DNA of 64,000 bases from Micromonospora sp. NBC_00421 (GTDB lineage Bacteria; Actinomycetota; Actinomycetes; Mycobacteriales; Micromonosporaceae): contig NZ_CP107929.1 of assembly GCF_036017915.1 (NCBI RefSeq), positions 6,065,001-6,129,000 of the forward strand, given 5' to 3'. Both the position numbers and the translations under genes were made by a program. Shown one piece after another: positions 26,179-34,364 of the stretch; the first letter of the stretch is position 1; each line of letters opens with the position of its first letter. Under the pieces are notes generated by a model that ran no database searches, was not told the origin of the DNA, and was given only the letters and a program-made list of their open reading frames with translations.

Positions 26179-28374
26179 TTAGGCGGCTTTGTCGCCTCGC
26201 CGCTTGTGACGCTCCGCAACCGCATCGGCGATGTGCTGGCGTTCGATGCCGCGCCGGTTCGCGCCCTTGCCCGTGGCCGGGTCGGTGCCCCATACCTGCC
26301 CGGTGGTGATCCCGTAGGGCTTGAGTGCGGCGGTCAACTGGTCGCGGGTCAGATCCCCGTAGGCGTCGGGGTTGAGGTCGGCGAGGCGTTCGGTCAGCGT
26401 CTCGGCCCACACCTTCGGCTCCGTCGCCGGGACCACGGTGAGGATGTCGTCCAACAGGGTGTCCCGCCGCGCCGCCGGGGTGGCCGGGGTCTGCCCGATC
26501 GCGTGTCCGGTCAGCGTCCCGGCAGCTTCCCTCAGGGCGCGTGCCCGGTCGGTGATCTTGTCGGCGGTGGGACCGTCGACGTAAAACGTGCGGACGATCT
26601 GCGCGTCGTCGGCCGCGCCGACGAGGTAGCCGACGCCCTTGTCCTTCTTGGCGAACATGGTCGCCCGGATGCCGTTCTTGTAGGCGCTGGTGCCCAGGAT
26701 CATGTCGTTCTCAATCTGGCCCATGACCCGCAGGCAGAACCGGGTACCGGCGTTCGCCGACACCCCGGTCGGCAGGCTCTTCGCGTCGGGGCGTTGGGTG
26801 GCGACGACGAGGATGACGCCCAGGGCGCGACCGAGCTTGATGACCTTCTCGGCCAGCTCTCCGGCTTCCTTGCCGAACTCCGGGTGGGAGAACAACTCCT
26901 GCACCTCGTCCAGGGCGACGACAAGCCAGTGCAGGCCGAGCTTGCGCCGCCGGGCCAGTTCGGGGGTGACCTTGTTGTCCGGGCAGACGGCCTTGGGTAG
27001 GCCCTTGATGACGGCGGCGCGGCGCTGGCATTCCTTGCGCAGCTCCCGCAACGCCAACAGTCCTTCTTCGGCGGTGTCGTCGTCCTGCCCGGAGGCGTAC
27101 CGGGCGGACACCTTTTCGAGGGGGTCGAGTCCGCCGGTGCCCTTGAAGTCGAAGCACCACAGTTCCGCGTACGGGTCCAGGGTGGCGGCGAGCATGGGTA
27201 CCTGGGTGGCGGCGGTCTTGCCGTAGCCGGGAATCGACCCGATGAGCAGGTTGGTGTAGGGCAGCTCGAAGGAGATGACCCGTCCGCGTGGGTCGGTGCC
27301 GAACGGCACCGGCCTGCCCAGGTCGAACCCACCCGACGCCTTGAGTAGGGGCCACGGCTTCGGCGGGGTCGCGGCCATGTCCTGATCGCCCACCCACAGC
27401 AGCAGCCGGCCGGGGTGCACCTCCGGTTGCCCTTCCGGCCACACGCAGCCGAGAGGGCGGGTGAGGCCGGCGGCGAGCCGGTCCCGCCGCTCGATCACAT
27501 CCCCGGCGGTGACACCGGGCGGCAGGTCGATGTCGGCCCGCCACCCGGGGCCGTCGCGGGTGATCGGCGCGGTGAACGCGATAGCCCGGTGTCCCTGCTT
27601 GGCGATGGCCTGGGTGATGCCGGCGATGCCGAGCACGGCCAAGGCGCGCACGACCACGTCGGAGGTGAGCCGGGCGACGCGGGGGATGACCACGGCGGTG
27701 TCGAGCAACGGCTTGTCGGCCGGTTGCCCCAGCAACCCGCACAGCGTCACCAGCATGGCCAGTACCGCCCACCGCGCCCACAACGGGGCCAGAGCGACGG
27801 CGACGCCACCGGCCAGGGTGACCGCGAGGGTGAAGGTGGCGACGATGCCGCGCCAGCGGACGCGCCGGTCACGCTGCCGGGAGAGCTTGAGGTACAGCTC
27901 GCCGTCGCGGGACTGGGAGGTGGCCTGCCGGTGCGGCTCGCCTTCCCAGTCGAACAACCACCGGGTACCGCCGGCCACCAACCGGGCCGCACCGGCCGGG
28001 GCGCGTAGGGCGAGTTTCCCGGCGTACTTCGGCAGCCGGGTGAGGTGGTAGCCGGTGGTGTGCAGCAGATGCCCCACCGCCCACCGCATCACGTCGACCA
28101 GCTCGGCGCGGGAGCGCAGCCACGCGGGCAGGATCGGCCGACGCTGCCCGGCGCGGGCACCGTCGAGGGTGAACCGCGGTGACCGCTGGACGTCCGGGGG
28201 GTCGACCAGCAGCGGCCCACCGTCGTCGGGGTCGGGGTCGGGGTCGGGGTTGGTGGTGCGGGCGGTGCGGGCGGCGTCGAGGTCGACCACGTCGGCGTCC
28301 GGGCCGCCCGGGTGGTGCAGGTCGCGTTCGGCGGCCTGCCAGTCGAAGCGAGGGTCTTCGTGGGGGGACGTCAT
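26179..28374 (-). CDS. FtsK/SpoIIIE-type DNA translocase (TraB-like conjugation protein)
   Basis: 731 aa. An N-terminal part with hydrophobic segments at about 170-205 (IVATFTLAVTLAGGVAVALAPL, WAVLAMLVTLCGLL) anchors it in the membrane. The motor domain has Walker A GSIPGYGKTAA at about 380-390 and Walker B WLVVALDEVQEL at about 483-494, then VVATQRPDA. The C-terminal 80 residues resemble a winged helix that could bind the transfer site. Such proteins move double-stranded plasmid DNA between hyphae without a relaxase. ATG start after GGAGG-like sequence at 28383. Last gene of the transfer operon before the 26123 hairpin. Confidence 0.92.
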   Translation of the reverse strand: MTSPHEDPRFDWQAAERDLHHPGGPDADVVDLDAARTARTTNPDPDPDPDDGGPLLVDPPDVQRSPRFTLDGARAGQRRPILPAWLRSRAELVDVMRWAVGHLLHTTGYHLTRLPKYAGKLALRAPAGAARLVAGGTRWLFDWEGEPHRQATSQSRDGELYLKLSRQRDRRVRWRGIVATFTLAVTLAGGVAVALAPLWARWAVLAMLVTLCGLLGQPADKPLLDTAVVIPRVARLTSDVVVRALAVLGIAGITQAIAKQGHRAIAFTAPITRDGPGWRADIDLPPGVTAGDVIERRDRLAAGLTRPLGCVWPEGQPEVHPGRLLLWVGDQDMAATPPKPWPLLKASGGFDLGRPVPFGTDPRGRVISFELPYTNLLIGSIPGYGKTAATQVPMLAATLDPYAELWCFDFKGTGGLDPLEKVSARYASGQDDDTAEEGLLALRELRKECQRRAAVIKGLPKAVCPDNKVTPELARRRKLGLHWLVVALDEVQELFSHPEFGKEAGELAEKVIKLGRALGVILVVATQRPDAKSLPTGVSANAGTRFCLRVMGQIENDMILGTSAYKNGIRATMFAKKDKGVGYLVGAADDAQIVRTFYVDGPTADKITDRARALREAAGTLTGHAIGQTPATPAARRDTLLDDILTVVPATEPKVWAETLTERLADLNPDAYGDLTRDQLTAALKPYGITTGQVWGTDPATGKGANRRGIERQHIADAVAERHKRRGDKAA

Positions 28375-28420
28375 GATGGGGGTTCCTCCAACAGGTCCGT
28401 TGGTTCGGATCGGGTGAGGG

Positions 28421-28466
28421 CCGGCGGCACGGCACGGTTCCTAGGCCATGGGCCGCGCCGCCGGGC
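28421..28466. repeat. CTAGG-loop hairpin, copy 1
   Basis: CCGGCGGCACGG and CCGCGCCGCCGGG pair imperfectly around a loop with TTCCTAGGCC. It lies 17 nt after the stop of the gene at 28484 and before the FtsK/TraB gene. It is the same module as copies 2 and 3. Confidence 0.75.
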
Positions 28467-28483
28467 AAGGGTGGGGTTGGGGG

Positions 28484-28672
28484 TCAGCGGCGGTCGCGGG
28501 GCGCGGCGCGGCCGTTGAGTTGCCGCCGCGCCCGGTCGACCTCCGGACGGTCGTGCAGGGCCTGACGCTGTCGCTCGGCTTCCTGCCGGGCGGTCGTGCT
28601 GCCGGTGGCCGTGGCGGTGGCGTCGAGGTCGCGCCACCGCTCGTAGGCGTCGGCGAACCGGTCGCCGCTCAC
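28484..28672 (-). CDS. Small charged hypothetical protein of the transfer operon
   Basis: 62 aa, Arg/Asp/Glu-rich and probably helical (FADAYERWRDLDATA). No family recognised. The GTG start overlaps the stop of the upstream gene by 4 nt. It lies directly upstream of the FtsK/TraB gene, separated by hairpin copy 1. Confidence 0.65.
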   Translation of the reverse strand: MSGDRFADAYERWRDLDATATATGSTTARQEAERQRQALHDRPEVDRARRQLNGRAAPRDRR

Positions 28673-28809
28673 CTGGGGTTCCGCTTCTCGGCGGCGGCCC
28701 GGTTGCGGTCGTCGGCCTGGCGCTGCGCTTCGGCCATCTGGGCCAGGCGTGCTTCCCGGCGGCGGGTGACGATCCGGTCGTGGTGTTCGCGCAACTGTCG
28801 ATCGGACAT
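28669..28809 (-). CDS. Small basic hypothetical protein of the transfer operon
   Basis: 46 aa. MSDRQLREHHDRIVTRRR begins a single Arg/Gln-rich helix. The ATG is 39 nt after the hairpin copy 2, with GGGAGAACC as ribosome site. It overlaps the next gene by 4 nt. The longer frame to 29001 is a shadow. Confidence 0.65.
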   Translation of the reverse strand: MSDRQLREHHDRIVTRRREARLAQMAEAQRQADDRNRAAAEKRNPR

Positions 28810-28853
28810 ACTGAGGGTTCTCCCGAGATCCCTATGCGGGTTGAGGGGTAGGG

Positions 28854-28897
28854 CCGGCGGCACAGCGGGTTGTCTAGGCCGTGTGCTGTGCCGCCGG
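28854..28897. repeat. CTAGG-loop hairpin, copy 2
   Basis: Perfect 13-bp arms CCGGCGGCACAGC and GCTGTGCCGCCGG flank an 18-nt loop with TCTAGGCCGT. It starts 6 nt after the stop of the gene at 28904. Confidence 0.85.
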
Positions 28898-28903
28898 GCG
28901 GGG

Positions 28904-29047
28904 TCACTTGTCGGTCGCGCCGCAGCAGCGGCAGGTCTTGCCCCCGTTGAGCGGGGCGCAGGCGCATCCGCAGGACAGGCATCCCCGGCCGGGAATGCCA
29001 CCGGAGTTGGCGTGCAGGCAGCCGCATCGGCCGCAGCGGGTGGCCAT
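28904..29047 (-). CDS. Cys-rich zinc-binding miniprotein
   Basis: 47 aa with ten Cys, arranged as CGRCGC, CLSCGCAC and CRCCG. It probably folds around one or two zinc ions. No family recognised. The ATG shares a base with the TGA of the upstream gene, indicating translational coupling. Part of the transfer operon. Confidence 0.7.
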   Translation of the reverse strand: MATRCGRCGCLHANSGGIPGRGCLSCGCACAPLNGGKTCRCCGATDK

Positions 29048-29256
29048 CAGCGGCGGCCCTTGCGGCCGATCACGGTCGCGCCGTTGCCGATCGCGGACTG
29101 TCCCTTGACCGTGATCCGGCCGGTCGTGATCGGCCCGTCGCCTGATCCGGCCTCGAAGTTGTAATGGCCCTTCGTGCAGATGGCCAGCGTCCCGGTGTCG
29201 TCGACCGACACACTGCGGAAGCCGTTGCCGCACGTCGAGCAGGATGAGAGCGCCAC
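29047..29256 (-). CDS. Small protein with N-terminal Cys pair
   Basis: 69 aa. CSTCG and a later Cys-x-x-x-His (CTKGH) may bind zinc, followed by Gly/Thr-rich strands. The GTG start has GGGAGGAACC upstream. It is coupled to the Cys-rich miniprotein gene. No family recognised. Confidence 0.65.
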   Translation of the reverse strand: MALSSCSTCGNGFRSVSVDDTGTLAICTKGHYNFEAGSGDGPITTGRITVKGQSAIGNGATVIGRKGRR

Positions 29257-29349
29257 GGTGGTTCCTCCCTGAAGGTTCGGGCGGCCAGGCGGTCTGGCGG
29301 CCCCCGCGCGGGCACCCTCCGGGGCGGGGTGGGTGCCCGACGGGGGCGG

Positions 29350-29817
29350 TCAGCCGACGGCGGTCAGGAACGCGGTGAGCGCGGTGCCGACCAGCCCGGC
29401 GAGCAGCAGATCGACGGCGGTGCGGACCCGCCGGTACTTGCGCACGGTCGTGCGGGACAGCCACACGAGGTGATTCGCCTGTTCGGCGGCGGCGGTCAGT
29501 GGCGGCGCGGTGGCCTCGGTCATCAGGTCCCCCGGTGTGGTGGTGGCGTAGCGGACCAGGCCGTGACCACCCCCCAGGGAGGGCCGGACCGTACCCGCGA
29601 GCAGTCCCACCGCCGTGCCGACCGCCGCGACCGTGGCCACCCCGGCGGCCAGCGCGGGGCTGGGCAGGTTGGTGCGGGCCAGGATCGCCACGCCGACCGT
29701 GACGGCCGCACCCGCGACCGCCATCAACGTGGACGCCTTGCTGTCGGCGCGCGCCAGTTCGGCGCGGACCTCGGTAATCCGGTCGGTGAACCAGACCGGG
29801 TCGGGTACTGGCACCAT
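29350..29817 (-). CDS. Pycsar-effector-like membrane protein
   Basis: 155 aa. ELARADSKASTLMAVAGAAVTVGVA matches the start of the Pycsar effector/DUF5706 transmembrane domain, with four predicted helices: two after residue 28, one pair near residues 60-75, and one at the C-terminus (VDLLLAGLVGTALTAFL). In Pycsar defence such proteins disrupt the membrane when bound to cyclic UMP or CMP, but no cyclase is encoded nearby. Within an AICE transfer operon it may instead help spread DNA, like Spd proteins. ATG with GAGGAGG upstream. Confidence 0.75.
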   Translation of the reverse strand: MVPVPDPVWFTDRITEVRAELARADSKASTLMAVAGAAVTVGVAILARTNLPSPALAAGVATVAAVGTAVGLLAGTVRPSLGGGHGLVRYATTTPGDLMTEATAPPLTAAAEQANHLVWLSRTTVRKYRRVRTAVDLLLAGLVGTALTAFLTAVG

Positions 29818-29858
29818 CAGAGGTGCCCTCCTCTCACGTCAGAGGTTGGGTGACCGGA

Positions 29859-29904
29859 CCGGCGGCACAGCACTGGTTCCTAGGCCGTTGGGCTGTGCCG
29901 CCGG
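29859..29904. repeat. CTAGG-loop hairpin, copy 3
   Basis: The same perfect 13-bp arms as copy 2 (CCGGCGGCACAGC) flank a 20-nt loop with TTCCTAGGCCGT. It starts 6 nt after the stop of the gene at 29911 and precedes the Pycsar-like gene. Confidence 0.85.
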
Positions 29905-29910
29905 GCGGGG

Positions 29911-30072
29911 TCAGGACTGGTCGGCCTTGTCCTGCTGGGCGGACGATGCCTTGCGCTGCTTGATGGCCTTGTCGCTGAACCACGACGGGTTGGCTTTCTG
30001 CGCCCGCCGCTCCAGGTCATCGGCCTGCCGGTCCGTGATGGTGTTCGGGACGGTGGTCCTCTTGCCGAACAT
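29911..30072 (-). CDS. Small hypothetical protein upstream of the Pycsar-like gene
   Basis: 53 aa, beginning MFGKRTTVPNTITDRQADDL. It is hydrophilic and Lys/Gln-rich, probably helical. No family recognised. The stop of the DUF2637 gene is 15 nt upstream and a GGGAGAAG ribosome site precedes the ATG. The short motif NPSWFS is typical of small AICE operon proteins in this position. Confidence 0.7.
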   Translation of the reverse strand: MFGKRTTVPNTITDRQADDLERRAQKANPSWFSDKAIKQRKASSAQQDKADQS

Positions 30073-30087
30073 GGCTTCTCCCCTGGG

Positions 30088-31284
30088 TCAGGCGGCGGCC
30101 GGGACGGGGGTGCCGTTGACCGGCGTCGGTGCTGCGTGTGGTGCGGATGGTGAACCGGTCACGGGGCGGGGCCGGTGGCGTTTGACGGTGCTCACGCTGA
30201 CGTTGGCGAGGTGGGCGATCCGCTCGTGGGTGGCGTTCGGCTCGGTGGTGTGCGCGGCGATGACCCGCTCAGCGGCGGTAAGCGACCGGGCCACAGGTCG
30301 GGCCGGGCGGACCGGTTCACGAACCGGCGCGGGCGGTGCCGGGGTGACCGGTTCGGCGTGGTCCCCCGGGTCGACCGGAACCTCTGCCGGTCCCTCCGGC
30401 GTCGGGTTGGCCGGCGAGTGCGTGGTGACCTTCTCGGCCCGGTGGTCTTTGTCGGCTTGGCGGGCGGCGGCGCGGGCGGCCCGTGCCGTGTTGTAGCCCT
30501 CCCATGCTTTGCGGGGGTCGCGTTCGTTGTGTTCGATCGACCAGCGGGCGGCCATGAGGGAGCGAATGGGGAACATGCGGCGGCGCTTCGGGGAGAACTC
30601 CACCCCCGCGTCGTCGATCAGGCTCGCGTCCTCGGCCAGCAGTTGCACATGCTGAGCACGGCGGGTGTGCAGCCCCCACAGCCAGGGGCTGAGCAGGGAC
30701 AGCAATGCGAACGCCACCGCCGCCGCCGTGGGGGCGGCCCCGTCGGCGAAGTGGGCGTAGTTGATGGCGGCGACCACGGCGGCGATCAGCCACGCCGCCC
30801 GACGCAGACTCGCGGCGGTGGCGTGGGCCTTGAGCATGAGCGCGTCGTGGGCGTGCCACTGGACGTAGACGGCGATGGACTCCAGGGCGGCGGAGAACGC
30901 CACCGCGAACGCCACCCGAGACGGCCCGTTCCACGCGGCCGGGGCGATCTGGTCGTAGGCGTAGGCGGCCTGCGCGTATGCCGCACCACCGTTGATCAGC
31001 AGCAGCGGCAGCACCGGGCGTAGCTTCGCGCCGAACTCCGCCCGTGCCCGGCGGCGACGCTCCCGCGTCTCGGCCCGCTCGACACGCCGGACGGCGTCAC
31101 GGCGGCGCCGCTCCTGCTCATCGGCCAGGGCCTGGCGGCGGGCGTGTTCGGCGTTGGCTTCCCGCTGCTCCCGGTGGAGCTGCGCCATCAACCGGGCACG
31201 CTCGACATCGGCTTGTGCGGACTCACGGCGGGCCGCCGCACGGGCAGCCAGGATCGCCGGATCTTCCGGCGTACGACGAAACAT
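30088..31284 (-). CDS. DUF2637 SpdB-like spread protein
   Basis: 398 aa. A long Arg/Glu/Ala coiled-coil N-terminus (1-90) leads into four hydrophobic helices (about 92-215: LRPVLPLLLINGGAAYAQ, RVAFAVAFSAALESIAVYV, WLIAAVVAAINYAHF, AAAVAFALLSLLSPWLWG), the DUF2637 domain. The C-terminal third is Pro-rich and ends in a helix-turn-helix-like stretch (THERIAHLANVSVSTVKRH). DUF2637 proteins occur in conjugative actinomycete elements and are thought to help intramycelial spread. ATG with GGAAGGAC upstream. Confidence 0.85.
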   Translation of the reverse strand: MFRRTPEDPAILAARAAARRESAQADVERARLMAQLHREQREANAEHARRQALADEQERRRRDAVRRVERAETRERRRRARAEFGAKLRPVLPLLLINGGAAYAQAAYAYDQIAPAAWNGPSRVAFAVAFSAALESIAVYVQWHAHDALMLKAHATAASLRRAAWLIAAVVAAINYAHFADGAAPTAAAVAFALLSLLSPWLWGLHTRRAQHVQLLAEDASLIDDAGVEFSPKRRRMFPIRSLMAARWSIEHNERDPRKAWEGYNTARAARAAARQADKDHRAEKVTTHSPANPTPEGPAEVPVDPGDHAEPVTPAPPAPVREPVRPARPVARSLTAAERVIAAHTTEPNATHERIAHLANVSVSTVKRHRPRPVTGSPSAPHAAPTPVNGTPVPAAA

Positions 31285-31339
31285 CGGAAATGTCCTTCCG
31301 GTCAGTGGTCGAGAAGGGCGGCGAGGGGGCCACGGCGCA

Positions 31340-31681
31340 TCAGGCCACCGCCAGCGCGGCGAGCCGGTTAGCCGTCGACTCGTCGAGCGGGCCGGCGGGG
31401 TCGGTGTACTCGGTGGCGAAGGCGTAGAACTCCCAGCCGTGCCACGTCGGATAGGCGTTCATCCGCCGGTACGCGCGGCCGTCGTCGGTGGTGCCGGTGC
31501 TCTCGGCGGTCAGCAGGTCCGGGTCGTTAAGTCCGGCTAGGTGCAGCCACGACGTCAGGGCGGCGATGCTGTGGAAGTCGACGGCCAGCGACGTGCCGTC
31601 GGAGTGGAAGTGGATGGCGATCGGGTCGGCCAGCAGTACCAGTTCGGCCAGGACAGCACGACGACTCTTCCGGTTACTCAC
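31340..31681 (-). CDS. Hypothetical protein of the transfer operon
   Basis: 113 aa, beginning VSNRKSRRAVLAELVLL. It is an alpha/beta protein with IHFHSDGTSLAVDFHS and a Trp-rich end (TWHGWEFYAF). No family recognised. The GTG at 31681 has GAAAGAGG upstream. The frame is open further, to 31963, and encodes a zinc-ribbon-like stretch (CPHTCPACGR and CTDC) just before this start, so the real protein may be longer (see findings). Confidence 0.65.
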   Translation of the reverse strand: MSNRKSRRAVLAELVLLADPIAIHFHSDGTSLAVDFHSIAALTSWLHLAGLNDPDLLTAESTGTTDDGRAYRRMNAYPTWHGWEFYAFATEYTDPAGPLDESTANRLAALAVA

Positions 31682-31811
31682 TGCGGAACCTCTTTCAACA
31701 TGGGGAGAGCAGTCGGTGCACTCCCCGAACGAGTGCGGGACGTAGTAGGGACGCACCCGGCCGCAGGCCGGGCACGTGTGCGGGCAGCAACGCGGCGGCC
31801 CGATGCGGACA

Positions 31812-32063
31812 TCACGCCACGCGGTGCGGGCTCGTACGGCGGGCGCTGGCGAAGTCAGCAGCAGCGCGGACAACGCGGGCCTCAGCCCGGCGCAACCTGC
31901 GCCAGTCCAGGGCAGTCGGGCCACCCTGGTCGATGGCGTTGAGCAGAGCGATTTCGGCGTCAAGCACGTCCAGTTCGGCAGCGATCAGCGGCCATTCGGC
32001 CTCGATGGCGGCCAGATCGGCGGCAGATGGTTCGGTGGTGACGGGAGCGAGTTGCTTCCGCAC
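31812..32063 (-). CDS. DUF6284 family protein
   Basis: 83 aa. AIEAEWPLIAAELDVLDAEI and WRRLRRAEARVV match the small helical DUF6284 family found in AICE transfer operons. Function unknown. The GTG at 32063 has GGAGG 8 nt upstream. It is the first gene of the leftward transfer operon, facing the control region at 32093-32319. Confidence 0.75.
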   Translation of the reverse strand: MRKQLAPVTTEPSAADLAAIEAEWPLIAAELDVLDAEIALLNAIDQGGPTALDWRRLRRAEARVVRAAADFASARRTSPHRVA

Positions 32064-32092
32064 GGAAGACCTCCAAGTGGAGTCAGTAGAGA

Positions 32093-32131
32093 GCCCGGCG
32101 GCGCTGGGCAGGAGCGCTCGCGCCGCCGGGC
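32093..32131. terminator. Hairpin in the transfer-operon leader
   Basis: Perfect 12-bp arms GCCCGGCGGCGC and GCGCCGCCGGGC surround a 15-nt loop, 30 nt upstream of the DUF6284 start. As it lies in the leader it may act as an attenuator. It shares the CCGGCGGC arm core with the three CTAGG hairpins but not their loop. Confidence 0.65.
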
Positions 32132-32295
32132 TGGCGATGGATGAGATGGCACGGTCACCTGAGCCGTGCGCGGCACCTTTTCGGTGGGAGGTGCGGCCCG
32201 ATTCGGTTGTCAAAGAACAGGTGCGCAGCGGTCCGTGGGCGCGCAGCGCCGCGAGGCGCTGCCTTCCCCGGCTACCAACCGGCGGTGCAGCTGAT

Positions 32296-32319
32296 TTCAG
32301 CGCTAAAATTAGCGCTGAA
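32296..32319. promoter_or_regulatory. Inverted-repeat operator in the AICE divergent control region
   Basis: TTCAGCGCTA at 32296-32305 and its exact complement at 32310-32319 are separated by AAAT. It is an AT-containing palindrome in a GC-rich gap between the leftward transfer operon and the rightward XRE gene at 32389. It is the natural site for the XRE repressor, covering both promoters (inference). Confidence 0.7.
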
Positions 32320-32388
32320 GTTGTGCGATGTCAACGAGGGTGGGGGACTAGGATCAGCGGATCAGGCAGTCAGACAGGGAGGCGTTGG

Positions 32389-32802
32389 GTGGAGGATTGG
32401 CAGGCCGTGGCCAGCGCCATCAACAACCGGATGGCCGAGTTGCCGCTGACTCAGCAGGAGTTGGCCGAGCGCTCCAAGGTCTCGGTAGCGACGCTGCGAG
32501 AGCTGCAATACGCGACGGCGACCCGCAAGCGGTCCGCTCGTACGCTCGCTGCGATCTCTCACGCGCTCGACTGGCCGGACGACTATCTCCGCGCCGTGCT
32601 GACCGGCACCACACCGCCCAGCGGCAGCGGGGCAGCAGTGTCGGCGGACAGTTCGTCGCTGGTGCTGGCGCGGCTGGATCAACTGCACGCCGAGGTGCGG
32701 CGGCTCGCGGATGCCGTCGAGCGGATCGGGATCGATGTCGGTCATGGCGACAAGGACACCAGTTCTGGACGCGCACCCGAACACCGTTCGCCAGCCGGGT
32801 AG
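32389..32802 (+). CDS. XRE-type helix-turn-helix regulator
   Basis: 137 aa. Residues about 5-70 form a Cro/CI-like helix-turn-helix (LTQQELAERSKVSVATLRELQYA, split across recognition helix) followed by SARTLAAISHALDWPDDYL. The C-terminal half has a helix that could dimerise (LVLARLDQLHAEVRRLADAV). GTG start with GGGAGG 6 nt upstream. The position next to the 32296 palindrome suggests the master repressor of element transfer, like KorSA of pSAM2 (inference). Confidence 0.85.
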   Translation: MEDWQAVASAINNRMAELPLTQQELAERSKVSVATLRELQYATATRKRSARTLAAISHALDWPDDYLRAVLTGTTPPSGSGAAVSADSSSLVLARLDQLHAEVRRLADAVERIGIDVGHGDKDTSSGRAPEHRSPAG

Positions 32803-32875
32803 ACGCAGTTCACTAGGCACTGACTAGGCGCGGGTGTGCATGGGTCAATGCCTACGCCAGCAAAGGAGGGCCGTT

Positions 32876-34363
32876 TTGCCTGCTCGCGCCAGGGATGCAA
32901 ACCCGAATCTCGCGCTCTACAACCTTCGTGATGCTGCCGGCGAGACTCAACAGGACGTGGCGAACGGGCTGAACCACCTCGGCACGGCGCGGGGCAAGAG
33001 ACTGGCCGTCACCGCCAACCAGGTGAGCAGGTGGGAGCGGGGAATCACGTTCCCGTCGGCGCTCTACCGGCAGCTCCTTGCCGAGCACTTCGGCGTATCC
33101 GTGCAGGATCTCGGCCTTACCCGGCAGCGCGTCACGCCGCAGCAACGCGACAGTCCTGAGAACGACTCCGGAGGTTTCGCGATCTACCAGGATTCCGAGT
33201 CTCACCCGCACGCCGAGGAAAGCCAGCAGGAATGGCGGGCCGTCCGACGGAAGCTGAACACCCAACGGGTACAGCTCGCCAGGGAGGCAGCCCGCCTCTA
33301 TGACGCGAAGGATCGAGTAGGCGACACCGGTCTCATCGCGCCGCCGGAATGGCTGCCGTCGACCCCGATCGAGTTGACGCAGTTCGGCATCGGACTCGCG
33401 CCGGAGGGAACCGCGCCGGTCGTCACCGGCACCGAGGACGCATCGGCCGGCGTACGGCCACTGGCGTCAGACGGGCGGCGCCATCAGCGCTACAGCCTCG
33501 CGCTGCGCGACGTCGAGCAACCCCGACTGCTGGAGAACCGGCTCGCGTGGCACCTCGCGGGCGTCGATTGGAGCCAGCCCGATCGGGCGCTTACCTTCAC
33601 CACCGGCACGTACTTCGGTGGTGTCGACGTCTCGGAAGCGCTCGCGCATGAAATGGCGATGTACCACGTTGCCGGCGATGGGAGCGGCATCCTGCCGGCG
33701 TCCTGGCGCAACCTCGGCTTCCGGCGACTCGTCGGCGACCCGTTTACGCCCAGCCGCCGGGCCACGGCACCGTCAACCGACACGCTCACCCTGCGGGTCG
33801 ACGACGACGGGGTTTCCTTCGTGCTGCACAACCGGGCGGCCGGCAACGTGGCCGTAGCCGGAGGAATGCTGCACATCATGCCGGCGGGAGTCTTCCAACC
33901 GTCGAGCGTCCTGCCGGCCGCTCAGGCGGCCGACTTCGACCTGTGGCGCAACATGATGCGCGAGTACAGCGAGGAATTCCTCGGCAGCGCGGAGCACGGC
34001 GGCGACGGTGAACCAGCCGACTACACCGCCGAACCCCTGGCATCCTTCGACCGCGCCCTGGCCGCCGGTGGGGTTCGGGTCTTCTGCCTCGGCGTCGCGC
34101 TCGACGCGCTCACCCTGTGGGGCGAGATCCTGACCGTGGCCGTGTTCGACGGTCCGACCTATGACCGGCTGTTCGCCAACATGGTCAGCGCAAATGCCGA
34201 AGGGACAGTGGTCAAGACTGGGCGGGTACGGCCCACCTCGGCGCTGCCGTTCACCCGACACACCATCGACGAACTGACCGCCAGCGGGCGACTGGCCCCG
34301 GCGGCGGCCGGCTGCATCCAGCTCGCGTGGGAACACCGTCGCACCATCTTGGGGAGAGGCTGA
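32876..34363 (+). CDS. XRE regulator fused to a Nudix-like C-terminal region
   Basis: 495 aa. An N-terminal helix-turn-helix (about 14-75: TQQDVANGLNHLG, TANQVSRWERGITFPS) is followed by a 400-aa region. At about 362-370 the stretch MREYSEEFLG fits the REuxEExG end of a Nudix box, though the first Glu is not clear, so activity is uncertain. The Pif immunity factor of pSAM2 is also Nudix-like, which makes a role in transfer control plausible. TTG start with AGGAGG 6 nt upstream. The start of the epimerase gene lies one base after its stop. Confidence 0.7.
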   Translation: MPARARDANPNLALYNLRDAAGETQQDVANGLNHLGTARGKRLAVTANQVSRWERGITFPSALYRQLLAEHFGVSVQDLGLTRQRVTPQQRDSPENDSGGFAIYQDSESHPHAEESQQEWRAVRRKLNTQRVQLAREAARLYDAKDRVGDTGLIAPPEWLPSTPIELTQFGIGLAPEGTAPVVTGTEDASAGVRPLASDGRRHQRYSLALRDVEQPRLLENRLAWHLAGVDWSQPDRALTFTTGTYFGGVDVSEALAHEMAMYHVAGDGSGILPASWRNLGFRRLVGDPFTPSRRATAPSTDTLTLRVDDDGVSFVLHNRAAGNVAVAGGMLHIMPAGVFQPSSVLPAAQAADFDLWRNMMREYSEEFLGSAEHGGDGEPADYTAEPLASFDRALAAGGVRVFCLGVALDALTLWGEILTVAVFDGPTYDRLFANMVSANAEGTVVKTGRVRPTSALPFTRHTIDELTASGRLAPAAAGCIQLAWEHRRTILGRG

Positions 34364-34364
34364 C

